NCBI GenBank assembly: GCA_902531175.1
Contig: CACADE010000002.1
Location: 1-64,000 of the forward strand
Direction of reading: 5' to 3'
Source: an uncultured Pelagibacteraceae bacterium
Lineage (GTDB): Bacteria; Pseudomonadota; Alphaproteobacteria; Pelagibacterales; Pelagibacteraceae
Length of the DNA: 64,000 nucleotides
Shown here one piece after another: positions 25,139 through 33,311 of this stretch; position 1 is the stretch's first letter; each line of letters starts with the position of its first letter. The position numbers and the translations under genes are program-made. The notes under the pieces were generated by a model. The model had not been told where the DNA came from. It saw nothing but the letters and a program-made list of their open reading frames with translations, and made no database searches.

Positions 25139-26143
25139 ATGAAAGCGCTTGTCTACACTGGTGTTGAGGAGATGGAATTTAGGGAGGAAAAAGAACCTTC
25201 TGAAAAACCTGGAGAAAGTATTCTTAAAGTTCATGCATCAGGTATCTGTGGCTCAGATATGCATGCCTACCACGGAAAAGATGAGAGAAGAATACCACCG
25301 TTAATTTTAGGTCATGAAGTTAGTGGTCAAATAATTAACGGAAAGCTTAAAGATCAAATTTCAGTTCTTAATCCATTATTAACTTGTAGAAATTGTGAAT
25401 ACTGCAAGAGTGGAAGAGAACATTTATGTCCAGATAGAGTTCTTTTAGGAATGAATAGACCTTATGAAAGACAAGGTGCGTTTGCTGAACTCATTACAGT
25501 TCCAGATCATAATATTTTCAAAGTTCCTGAAAAGCTTGATGTAAAAGAAGCTGCGGTTGCAGAACCAACAGCAGTTTCATATCATGCAGTATTATTAGCA
25601 GTAGAAGCATCAAAAAAACCATTAAATGAATGTAGAACGCTTGTTCAGGGTGGTGGAGCAATTGGACTTTTGTGTGCATTAATTTTATCCAAGATCCAAG
25701 GAAATACTAATCTAACAATTTCTGATCCTAATCAAAAAAGATTAAATGAATGCTCTAAATATGTAGATGCAAAAACAGTGTCACCAGATCATAAGGATAT
25801 TAAAGAGAGCAGCTTTGATTTAGTTTTTGATACTGTTGGACTTGAAGTTTCACGACAACAGGCAATCAGTGTAGTAAAACCAGGTGGAATAATAGTTCAT
25901 ATTGGACTAACTCAGCCTGCAGGATCTTTTAATTTTAGAAAAGCAACTCTTCAAGAAGTCACTTTTATTGGGACTTATTGTTATACAAATAAAGAGTTTG
26001 GAGAAACTATTGATATTTTAACCAATAACAAACTAGGCAAGATAGAGTGGATTGAGTACAGAAATCTTAAAGATGGGTGGGGAGCTTTTAAAGAAATTCA
26101 TGATGGAACCTGTTCGGCTCCAAAGATTGTGCTTCTGCCTTAA
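25139..26143 (+). CDS. Zinc-dependent alcohol dehydrogenase (MDR family)
   Basis: A 334-aa medium-chain dehydrogenase. CGSDMH (residues 37-42) and GHEV supply catalytic zinc ligands, and CRNCEYCKSGREHLC carries the four structural-zinc cysteines. The NAD-binding Rossmann motif appears as VQGGGAIGLLCALI near residue 170. Substrate is unknown; sorbitol- or threonine-dehydrogenase-like activities are typical. The gene is last of the TRAP/NCS1 operon. Its stop overlaps a convergent small ORF by 4 nt. Confidence 0.88.
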   Translation: MKALVYTGVEEMEFREEKEPSEKPGESILKVHASGICGSDMHAYHGKDERRIPPLILGHEVSGQIINGKLKDQISVLNPLLTCRNCEYCKSGREHLCPDRVLLGMNRPYERQGAFAELITVPDHNIFKVPEKLDVKEAAVAEPTAVSYHAVLLAVEASKKPLNECRTLVQGGGAIGLLCALILSKIQGNTNLTISDPNQKRLNECSKYVDAKTVSPDHKDIKESSFDLVFDTVGLEVSRQQAISVVKPGGIIVHIGLTQPAGSFNFRKATLQEVTFIGTYCYTNKEFGETIDILTNNKLGKIEWIEYRNLKDGWGAFKEIHDGTCSAPKIVLLP

Positions 26144-26271
26144 ATTCTTGGTTTTTTAATAGGTATTAATACCTTTTTTTCTCCAAATTTTTCAGAATTT
26201 TTTGAAATTACAGGTGCAGTTATAATTATAGACCAATAAATCATCAAACCAAAAAGAACTGTTAATTTCAT
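26140..26271 (-). CDS. Small membrane protein, 43 aa, unrecognised
   Basis: Below the track cutoff. ATG at 26271 reads KLTVLFGLMIYWSIIITAPV and then a charged, basic tail (EKFGEKKVLIPIKKPRI) to TAA at 26140. It has one clear hydrophobic span and a positively charged C-terminus, the look of a small inner-membrane protein. Its stop overlaps the dehydrogenase stop by 4 nt (convergent), a common arrangement in this window. No family is recognised. No strong ribosome-binding site is seen. Confidence 0.45.
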   Translation of the reverse strand: MKLTVLFGLMIYWSIIITAPVISKNSEKFGEKKVLIPIKKPRI

Positions 26272-26366
26272 ATCTTCTAAGTAGAGAACAATAATGATTT
26301 ATGCATGTTTAAATAATGTCAAAATTTTGAATTTGAAAATTATTTTATCTTTTATATAGAGAGGAT

Positions 26367-27020
26367 ATGTTTAGATTTTTATTTAAATTAATTTTAGTTA
26401 CAGCGTTGTTTCAAACAACTTTGTATGCGGATGATATAAAAGTATTTGAGTTTACAGACAAAGAACTATCAGAATTAACTGTCAGAAAAGTAAGAGGGGC
26501 AGATAATAAAACTACATATTCAGTTGGATCTAATGAGAATGGTAATTACCTTAAAGCTATTGCTGATAATGCTGCTTCTGGCTTAGGTAAGGAGATTAAA
26601 ATTGATCTAAATAAAACACCTTTCATAAATATAACTTGGAAAATTGAGAAAGATATACCAGGGATAGACGAGACAGCTAAAAAGGGTCACGATTTTGCAG
26701 CAAGAGTATTTGTTATAAAGAAAACTGGAGCTACCGCTTTATCAAATAGAGCAATAAATTATGTTTTTTCAAGCAATCAAGAAGTTGGAAGCAACTTTCC
26801 AAGCCCATATACTAAAAAGTCCATAGATAATGTACTTGCTACTACCAAAACAAATTTAAATGAATGGGTAACTGTCAAAGCAAACGTTAAAGAAGATTTC
26901 AAGAAATTCCATAATTTAGATGTTAATGAGCTAGATGGTATAGCGATAATGTCAGATACAGATAATTCTAAGAAAAAATCAATTACTTATTATCAAAATA
27001 TCTATTTTTCTTCTCAATAA
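26367..27020 (+). CDS. DUF3047 family secreted protein
   Basis: The 217-aa protein has a signal peptide (MFRFLFKLILVTALFQTTLYA) and the DUF3047 pattern: a beta-rich domain with NGNYLKAIADNAASGLGKEI, INITWKIEKDIPG near residue 92, DFAARVFVIKKTG near 110 and a C-terminal LDGIAIMSDTDNS followed by YYQNIYFSS. The fold is predicted to be exported; its role is unknown. An AGAGAGG ribosome-binding site sits just before ATG 26367. A thioesterase gene follows 19 nt later. Confidence 0.8.
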   Translation: MFRFLFKLILVTALFQTTLYADDIKVFEFTDKELSELTVRKVRGADNKTTYSVGSNENGNYLKAIADNAASGLGKEIKIDLNKTPFINITWKIEKDIPGIDETAKKGHDFAARVFVIKKTGATALSNRAINYVFSSNQEVGSNFPSPYTKKSIDNVLATTKTNLNEWVTVKANVKEDFKKFHNLDVNELDGIAIMSDTDNSKKKSITYYQNIYFSSQ

Positions 27021-27039
27021 ATTTTATTAATATCAACTG

Positions 27040-27432
27040 ATGAAAGTATTTAAGTATAATTTAAAAGTATACTATGAGGATACTGATTTTGGTGGAATAG
27101 TTTACCACGCAAATTATTTAAAGTACTTTGAAAGAGCAAGATCTGAGCTTATATATTCAATAGGATATTCAAATAAAAAGTTATTAGATAAATTTAATGT
27201 TTTAATTGCGGTAAAAACTTGCAATGTAGACTTTAAAAAACCAGCAAAATTTGAGGATAAAATTACTGTTTTTACAAAAATTAAATCTAATACTTTAACT
27301 ACTATTACAATGTCACAAGTAATTAAAAGAAAATCAGATATTTTATGTGATGCAGAAATTAAATTGGTATCTCTAAATAAGTTGGGAAAACCAGTAAAAC
27401 TTCCAAAAGTATTTATTAACAAACTAAACTAG
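27040..27432 (+). CDS. YbgC/4-hydroxybenzoyl-CoA thioesterase-family protein
   Basis: The 130-aa hotdog-fold protein has the family motif YYEDTDFGGIVYHANYLKYF with the catalytic Asp at its start (Asp 14 to 16), FERARSELIY after it, and NVDFKKPAKFEDKITVFT. YbgC-type enzymes hydrolyse acyl-CoA thioesters and are often linked to the Tol-Pal system, but no tol genes are near. The 3' end overlaps the convergent UDG gene by 9 nt. Confidence 0.88.
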   Translation: MKVFKYNLKVYYEDTDFGGIVYHANYLKYFERARSELIYSIGYSNKKLLDKFNVLIAVKTCNVDFKKPAKFEDKITVFTKIKSNTLTTITMSQVIKRKSDILCDAEIKLVSLNKLGKPVKLPKVFINKLN

Positions 27433-28131
27433 TTCTTTTACTTTTTTAAATAATTTAGTCATTTGTTTTTCATTAATTCGTCCAGTATTTACATTTCTTG
27501 GACTTGGATGATAACACCCCATTAACAATACATTATTAGGTAATTTAAAATATGTTCCATGACCAAATTTTACTCTTTCAGCGTAATCAAAATTTTCTCT
27601 ATAAAATTTTACACAAGTATCAAAAGCGATTTTTCCTAAAGCTACAATTATTTTAAGATTTTTAAGTATTTCAAATTCAGATTTAAAATAACCAAAGCAA
27701 TTTTTTAACTCTTCATTTAATGGCTTATCTCCTGGAGGTACACACTTTAAAGCTGGTGTTATGAAAGTATTTTTTATTTTCAATCCATCATTTACATGAT
27801 CTGAATTACTTTGATTGGCAATTTTTGCATTGTGTAAACATTTATATAAAAAGTCTGAGGATTTATCTCCAGTAAAGACCCGACCTGTCCTGGTTCCACC
27901 ATGGGCTGCTGGTGCTAGACCAACAATCATTATTTTTCCATTTATATCTCCAAAACCTGTAACTGGTTTTCCCCAATAAGTTTGGTCCATATATTGTTTT
28001 CTTTTTTCCGTAGATATTTTTTTTCTAAACCTCACAAGTCTAGGGCATTTATTACATTTAATTATTGTTTTTTTTAATTTTTCAAATTTAACGGTCATTA
28101 AGTTTAGAGAAGCTTCTTTTTGTGTGTCCAT
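27424..28131 (-). CDS. Uracil-DNA glycosylase, family 5 (UDGb) type
   Basis: The 235-aa protein carries the UDG-superfamily motifs: GLAPAAHGGTRTGRVFTGD near residue 70 and GCYHPSPRNVNTGR near 205. The N-terminal CNKCPRL (CxxC) together with LKCVPPGDK and NCFGYF supplies four cysteines for the expected 4Fe-4S cluster. Family-5 enzymes remove uracil and some deaminated bases from DNA. The ORF-track start overlaps the upstream glpD-like gene by 28 nt; an alternative ATG at 28098 (MTVKFEKL) avoids the overlap and still retains all motifs. Confidence 0.88.
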   Translation of the reverse strand: MDTQKEASLNLMTVKFEKLKKTIIKCNKCPRLVRFRKKISTEKRKQYMDQTYWGKPVTGFGDINGKIMIVGLAPAAHGGTRTGRVFTGDKSSDFLYKCLHNAKIANQSNSDHVNDGLKIKNTFITPALKCVPPGDKPLNEELKNCFGYFKSEFEILKNLKIIVALGKIAFDTCVKFYRENFDYAERVKFGHGTYFKLPNNVLLMGCYHPSPRNVNTGRINEKQMTKLFKKVKELV

Positions 28132-29255
28132 GGACCTTTTATTGTTTTAGGTAAAAACTTTCTAAGGTCAAAAAGGACTTTTTCAGACAATTTTCTGTAG
28201 GTGGTTAGTTTTCCTCCATATATATTCAATAAAGGTAATTTTTTTATAATTTTTAAATCAAAAACATAATCTCTTGTGACTTTTGAAGCTGTATTAAAAT
28301 CTTCAATTAGAGGTCTTATCCCCGAATAAGTATCTACAATGTCCTTTGTTCTGATTTGTTTTTTTAAGTAATTATTTACTGAACGAATTAAATATGTAAT
28401 TTCTTTTTTTGATATTCCTTTATTTTCTGGTGATTTAACCTCAACTTCTGTAGTTCCAATTAAAGAAAACTTCCCTTTATAAGGTATCACAAATATTATT
28501 CTTTTATCAGTATTTTGAAATGTGAATGCAACATTTTCTTTGTACAATTTTTTTGTAATAATATGACTTCCTTTAACTAATCTTATTTTTTTCTTAGATT
28601 TAATTTTTATATTTTTATTTAAGGTTTCGTTTATCCATGGTCCAGATGCATTAATTAAAATTTTTGATTTTACTTTTTCACCTTTTTCAAGACTAATAAT
28701 CCATTCATTGCCAATAATTTCAGCTTTTTTAACTTTGTTATATTCTAGTATTTTAGCTTTATTTCTTTTTGCATCTTTAGCATTTAGTTTCGTTAATTTT
28801 TTATCGTCAATTTGTATGTCAAAATATTGAAAACCAGTTTTGTATTTTTGCTTAAGAATATTTGAAAATTTTTTTGTAAGATCAAACGTTTTTGATTTTG
28901 GTATATTGCTTTTGCCACCTAAATTATCATACAAAAATAAACCAATTTTAATTAACCAGGCTGGTCGAATTTTATCTGCATAAGGAATTATAAAAGGAAT
29001 CGGTTTGGAAATATGTCTGGCAATTTTATAAACTATTTCTCTTTCTTTCAGAGATTCTCTAACTAGTTTGAATTCATAATTTTCTAAATAACGAAGACCA
29101 CCATGTACTAATTTCGTCGACCAAGATGAGGTTGCTCCTCCAATCTCACCTTTGTCAGCTAAACAAACTGATAAACCTCTACCTGCAGCATCTCTTGCAA
29201 TACCTGCACCGTTTATACCGCCACCTATTATGAATAAATCAAATTTTTTAGACAT
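28104..29255 (-). CDS. glpD: FAD-dependent glycerol-3-phosphate dehydrogenase, C-terminally short
   Basis: The 383-aa protein has the GlpD FAD motif FDLFIIGGGINGAGIARDAA, SSWSTKLVHGGLRYLENYEF and the late motif IYGGKLTTYRKLSEKVLFDL, then ends at GPWTHKKKLL. E. coli GlpD is about 500 residues, so the C-terminal cap domain of about 120 residues is missing, with no remnant because the UDG gene follows at once. The core catalytic domain is intact and should oxidise glycerol 3-phosphate to dihydroxyacetone phosphate with electrons to the quinone pool. It is divergent from the ugp-type importer. Confidence 0.9.
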   Translation of the reverse strand: MSKKFDLFIIGGGINGAGIARDAAGRGLSVCLADKGEIGGATSSWSTKLVHGGLRYLENYEFKLVRESLKEREIVYKIARHISKPIPFIIPYADKIRPAWLIKIGLFLYDNLGGKSNIPKSKTFDLTKKFSNILKQKYKTGFQYFDIQIDDKKLTKLNAKDAKRNKAKILEYNKVKKAEIIGNEWIISLEKGEKVKSKILINASGPWINETLNKNIKIKSKKKIRLVKGSHIITKKLYKENVAFTFQNTDKRIIFVIPYKGKFSLIGTTEVEVKSPENKGISKKEITYLIRSVNNYLKKQIRTKDIVDTYSGIRPLIEDFNTASKVTRDYVFDLKIIKKLPLLNIYGGKLTTYRKLSEKVLFDLRKFLPKTIKGPWTHKKKLL

Positions 29256-29395
29256 TTAAATTATGATTTGTTTTAAAATATACAACCTCTTTTAGAAATT
29301 TAAAATTTTTAAATGCAATTATTTACAATTTCATAATATCTTAACATTAATAAATTATTAATAAAAAATTAAATAAACTTAACAGAAGGATAGAT

Positions 29396-30703
29396 ATGAA
29401 AAAAATACTTAGTGTTTTAACAATTCTATTTACTTTCTCTTTTACATCACACAGTTATTCAAAAACAGAAATTCATTGGTGGTACGGAAACAGTGGTTTT
29501 CTTGGTGATGTAATTATTGAAATTGCAAATAGATTTAACGCTTCACAAGATCAATATACGGTCATTCCTACAGGAAAAGGAAGTTATGAAGATAACATGG
29601 CGGCAACTATTGCTGCATTTAGAGCAGGCGACCAACCACACTATTCACAGGTTTATGATGCTGGTGCTGCAATCATGGTAGCTCAAGTAAAAAATGGTGT
29701 TGTTATCGGTTTTGAAGAAATGGCTAAGAAATATGGCATTGATGTAGATGCTGACAACTATATTCCAGGCATTAAAAATTTCTATGCCGACTCTGATGGA
29801 AAAATGATTGGTGTACCTTTCAATAGTTCAACTTGTTTGATGTATGCAAACATGGACATTTTGAAAGAGGTTGGAATTGAATCTGTGCCAAAAACTTATG
29901 AAGAATTTGAGGCCATGGCTCCAAAAATCAAAGCTGCTGGATACATTCCTTTAGTTCAAAGTCATAGTCCATGGATTTGGACTGAAAATTTCTTTTCTAG
30001 ACATAATTTATTAATGTTAGATGGAAATAATGGTTACGATGCTGTTCCTACAAAAACTTTATTCGCTGAAACTGATGCATTTGTCTATCATTGGAAGAAA
30101 GTTAAAGAATGGTATGATAAAGGTTTATATGGCTATAAAGGAAGAGCGTGGGGAGACAATCAAGCACCATTTATAGCAGGTGAAGCTGCATTTTGGTTTG
30201 GTTCTGCTGCATCATTTGGTGGAATGAAAGGTGTTGTTCCAAACTTTACAGTTAATCATATTCCTTACTGGGATTCAGTAACCAAAGGAAAAGAGTATCC
30301 AACTTTTATAGGTGGTGCTGCTAACTGGATCTTAAATGGTCATACTGAGGAAGAGTACAAAGGACTTGCTAAATTTATAGAATTTATGGGTTCTCCAGAA
30401 ATGGATCTGTATTATCACAATATGACTGGTTACTCTGCAGTGACTAAAGGTGGTATAGAGTTAGCTGAAACTATAAATTTCTATAGAGCTTCTCCATATC
30501 ATAAAGCAGTTGGTGAACAATTAAGCTTAGAAGGTTCAACTATTCCTGGTGGATATAGAGCTGGTAACTGGCCCCAAATTCGTGAAGTAATTTACGAAAA
30601 TATTGAGCCAATGTTAAACGGCAAAATATCAATCGAAAAAGGATTGCAGAATATGGACAAAGGTGCAGCTAAATTGTTAAAGCAATTTGCTAAAACTTTG
30701 TAA
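29396..30703 (+). CDS. ugpB: ABC transporter solute-binding protein, UgpB-like
   Basis: A 435-aa extracellular solute-binding protein (family 1). The signal peptide is MKKILSVLTILFTFSFTSHS, and the mature start EIHWWYGNSGFLGDVIIEIA resembles sn-glycerol-3-phosphate-binding UgpB. Downstream segments such as IPTGKGSYEDNMAATIAAFR and STIPGGYRAGNWPQIREVIY fit. A moderate RBS (AGAAGGA) precedes ATG 29396. It heads a full ABC operon (two UgpE-like and one UgpA-like permeases, ATPase, phosphodiesterase). The ligand, glycerol 3-phosphate or a glycerophosphodiester, is inferred from homology and context. Confidence 0.88.
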   Translation: MKKILSVLTILFTFSFTSHSYSKTEIHWWYGNSGFLGDVIIEIANRFNASQDQYTVIPTGKGSYEDNMAATIAAFRAGDQPHYSQVYDAGAAIMVAQVKNGVVIGFEEMAKKYGIDVDADNYIPGIKNFYADSDGKMIGVPFNSSTCLMYANMDILKEVGIESVPKTYEEFEAMAPKIKAAGYIPLVQSHSPWIWTENFFSRHNLLMLDGNNGYDAVPTKTLFAETDAFVYHWKKVKEWYDKGLYGYKGRAWGDNQAPFIAGEAAFWFGSAASFGGMKGVVPNFTVNHIPYWDSVTKGKEYPTFIGGAANWILNGHTEEEYKGLAKFIEFMGSPEMDLYYHNMTGYSAVTKGGIELAETINFYRASPYHKAVGEQLSLEGSTIPGGYRAGNWPQIREVIYENIEPMLNGKISIEKGLQNMDKGAAKLLKQFAKTL

Positions 30704-30716
30704 GAATAATTAAAAC

Positions 30717-30748
30717 AATAAGGAGGGTATTAATTTACCCTCCTTATT
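30717..30748 (+). terminator. Hairpin with T-rich tail between ugpB and ugpA
   Basis: ATAAGGAGGGTA pairs with TACCCTCCTTAT around a 6-nt loop, extendable by an outer A-T pair. It is followed by TTATTTTTA. The stem starts about 15 nt after the ugpB stop and ends 16 nt before the ugpA ATG, so transcription must pass it to express the permeases. The likely effect is partial termination or 3'-end protection of ugpB mRNA, giving excess binding protein. Confidence 0.75.
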
Positions 30749-30763
30749 TATTTTTACAAAAGT

Positions 30764-31642
30764 ATGAAAAAAGTCCAATTCAAATCTAGCTATTCACAAT
30801 ATCTTTTCTTAGCTCCGCAGCTAGGTATATTGTTAATTTTTTTATATTGGCCAATCATACAAACCTTTAGAGATGCATTTACAATGCAAGATGCTTTTGG
30901 ATTTGGATCGAAGTTTGTATGGTTTGACAATTTTTTATTTATTTTTGATGATCCAGCTTATTTCATAGCTTTCAAATTTACTATTATTTATAGTTTTGTT
31001 ATTACGTTAATTACAGGCTCAATTGGATTATTACTTGCCGTTCAGGCTAATAATGTAATGCATGGTAAAAGCACTTACAAAACACTTTTAATTTGGCCTT
31101 ATGCAATTGCGCCTGCGGTAGTCGGTGTAATGGCAAATTATTTTTTTAGTGAAAGATTTGGTCTTCTTTATCATTTATTTCACGAACTGTGGGGATTTAA
31201 TTGGTACGAAAGTGTGTTCGACTCTTATATTTACGTAATCATAGCTGGTTCTTGGAAGCAAATCAGTGCTAATTTTATTTTCTTCTTGGCTGGACTTCAA
31301 GCTATACAAAAATCTGTAATTGAAGCATCAATGATTGACTGTAAAAATAGTTTCAGAAGATTTTGGACAATTACATTCCCATTATTAATGCCAACTACAT
31401 TCTTTTTAATAATTATTAATATAACGTATGCTTTCTTTGATACATTTGGAATTATTGATACCACAACAATAGGTGCTCCTTCCGGTGAAACAAGAACTCT
31501 AGTTTATAAAGCTTACATGGATGGATTTAGAGGACTGGATTTAGGAAGTGCAGGAGCTCAATCAATAATGATGATGTTGATTGTATTAGTAATTACGATT
31601 TTTCAATTTAGATATATCGAAGGGAAAATACATTATAATTAA
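30764..31642 (+). CDS. ugpA: ABC transporter permease, UgpA-like
   Basis: A 292-aa permease with six hydrophobic spans. Its inner-face loop EASMIDCKNSFRRFWTITFP (near residue 190) is the EAA motif that docks onto the ATPase. The start YSQYLFLAPQLGILLIFLYW is typical of MalF/UgpA-type subunits. It should form the translocation channel together with one of the two UgpE-like subunits next to it. It overlaps the first ugpE-like gene by one base. Confidence 0.9.
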   Translation: MKKVQFKSSYSQYLFLAPQLGILLIFLYWPIIQTFRDAFTMQDAFGFGSKFVWFDNFLFIFDDPAYFIAFKFTIIYSFVITLITGSIGLLLAVQANNVMHGKSTYKTLLIWPYAIAPAVVGVMANYFFSERFGLLYHLFHELWGFNWYESVFDSYIYVIIAGSWKQISANFIFFLAGLQAIQKSVIEASMIDCKNSFRRFWTITFPLLMPTTFFLIIINITYAFFDTFGIIDTTTIGAPSGETRTLVYKAYMDGFRGLDLGSAGAQSIMMMLIVLVITIFQFRYIEGKIHYN

Positions 31643-32463
31643 TGACTAGATTTATCACATCAAGTTTTTCACATTTAATTTTACTCATTGGAATACTAAT
31701 CATGGTAGTTCCTGTATGGATGATTTTTGCTAGCTCTACGCACACGAGTTCAATGATTAATATGAATGGTCTCCAAATGTTTTTAGGAGATAGCTTTTAT
31801 GAAAATTACTTACGAGTTTTATTATATCAGGGTGGTTTTTTTAAAGAGATAACAGCATTAAAAATGTTTTTTAATAGTTTTATCATGGCTACAGGAGTTG
31901 CAATATTATCCGTTGTTACATCTTTAATGGCTGCTTACGCGTTGGTTTATTACAGAATAAAATATGCAACATTATTGTTTTGGATTATATTTATTACAAT
32001 TTTAGTACCATTAGAGTTAAGAATTTTCCCTACTTATTCAGTAATGGCTGAGCTTAATCTAGTGAATTCTTACTTTGGATTAATAGTTCCTATTTCAGCA
32101 TCAGCTATAGCAACATTATTCTTTCGCCAATTTTATAAAACCGTTCCAGATGAATTACTTGAATCCGCAAAACTTGATGGAGCAAATACCTGGAGATTTT
32201 TTGTTGATTTTTTAATTCCTTTGTCAAAAACAATGATTGTAGCGATGTTAATATTTATGTTTGTTTTTGGCTACAATCAATATCTATGGCCATTATTGGT
32301 AACAACTTCAGAACAATATTGGACAGTGGTTATGGGATTAAAAATGATGTCGGGTTCAATTGTTCATCGTTTTGCTTTCGTGATGATGTCTATGGTGCCA
32401 CCAATTTTAATTATAATTGTGTTGCAGAAATATTTTATTAAGGGGGTTTTTCAAGATAAATGA
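31642..32463 (+). CDS. ugpE: ABC transporter permease, UgpE-like copy 1
   Basis: A 273-aa permease with about six spans and an EAA motif (ELLESAKLDGANTWRFFVDF). A second gene of the same family follows, overlapping by 4 nt, so this operon has two UgpE-like subunits where a standard importer has one. The two copies align along their whole length (shared blocks FFRQFYKT-PDELLESAKLDGAN and LVPLE-RIFP). The C-terminal region after the last span is shorter here. Both keep the coupling motif, so neither looks like a pseudogene. Confidence 0.9.
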   Translation: MTRFITSSFSHLILLIGILIMVVPVWMIFASSTHTSSMINMNGLQMFLGDSFYENYLRVLLYQGGFFKEITALKMFFNSFIMATGVAILSVVTSLMAAYALVYYRIKYATLLFWIIFITILVPLELRIFPTYSVMAELNLVNSYFGLIVPISASAIATLFFRQFYKTVPDELLESAKLDGANTWRFFVDFLIPLSKTMIVAMLIFMFVFGYNQYLWPLLVTTSEQYWTVVMGLKMMSGSIVHRFAFVMMSMVPPILIIIVLQKYFIKGVFQDK

Positions 32464-33311
32464 AAATTAAACCACTTCAAATAATTGCTCATATTATATT
32501 AATACTAGGAGTCTTGTTAATGGTAGTTCCTATTTGGATATCTTTTGCAAGTTCTTCGCATGACTCTGTAACTATATTAACCGAAGGTATGAAGTTTCAT
32601 ATAGGTGATCAGCTAGCAAGAAACTATAACGAAGTTTTAAATGAAAAAGGTGGTTGGTCAGAAGAAGTGACTGCTGCAAAAATGTTTATTAATAGTTTTA
32701 TAATGGCATTAGGAATTGCAACACTTAAGGTAGTTATTTCAGCAATGTCAGCATATGCTTTGGTTTATTATAGATTTAAATTAGCTGTACCAATTTTTTG
32801 GTTAATCTTTATTACTCTACTTGTTCCTTTGGAGGTAAGGATTTTTCCAAGCTATAAAATTGTATCTGATTTAGGTTTAACAAATTCATATACAGGCCTT
32901 ATCCTTCCATTAGTTGCTTCAGCTACAGCAACATTTTTCTTCAGACAATTTTATAAAACAATTCCAGATGAACTCTTGGAGTCAGCAAAATTAGACGGAG
33001 CAAATGCTTGGAGTTTTTTCATAGATTTCTTGGTTCCATTATCTAAAACCATGATAGCAGCAATGTTTATCTTTATGTTTGTATATGGATACAGCCAATA
33101 TTTATGGCCACTAATAATGACAACTGCAGAAGAATACTGGACTGTTGTAATGGGAATGAAGATTATTTACACAGAAAGCTATGAAGGAGTTGCTCTGCCA
33201 AGAACTGCAGAAAGATTTGCGTATATCATTTTGTCAATGATCCCACCAGTTTTAGTGGTAGTATTTTTACAAAAATGGTTCATAAAAGGATTAATTCAAA
33301 CGGAGAAATAA
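32460..33311 (+). CDS. ugpE: ABC transporter permease, UgpE-like copy 2
   Basis: The 283-aa paralog of the preceding permease, with its own EAA motif (ELLESAKLDGANAWSFFIDF). Its start overlaps the end of copy 1 by 4 nt (ATGA). It differs mainly in the loops: the periplasmic region TILTEGMKFHIGDQLARNY and the region before the last span, TESYEGVALPRTAERFAYII, where about ten residues are inserted. The difference lies where contact with the binding protein or the substrate is expected, so the copies may form alternative or combined channels with UgpA. Confidence 0.9.
   Translation: MKIKPLQIIAHIILILGVLLMVVPIWISFASSSHDSVTILTEGMKFHIGDQLARNYNEVLNEKGGWSEEVTAAKMFINSFIMALGIATLKVVISAMSAYALVYYRFKLAVPIFWLIFITLLVPLEVRIFPSYKIVSDLGLTNSYTGLILPLVASATATFFFRQFYKTIPDELLESAKLDGANAWSFFIDFLVPLSKTMIAAMFIFMFVYGYSQYLWPLIMTTAEEYWTVVMGMKIIYTESYEGVALPRTAERFAYIILSMIPPVLVVVFLQKWFIKGLIQTEK

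Noticed and set aside
29256-29395. Possible Pho box before ugpB
   Set aside because: ATTTCAT and nearby CTTAACA do not keep the 11-nt spacing and match the consensus poorly.
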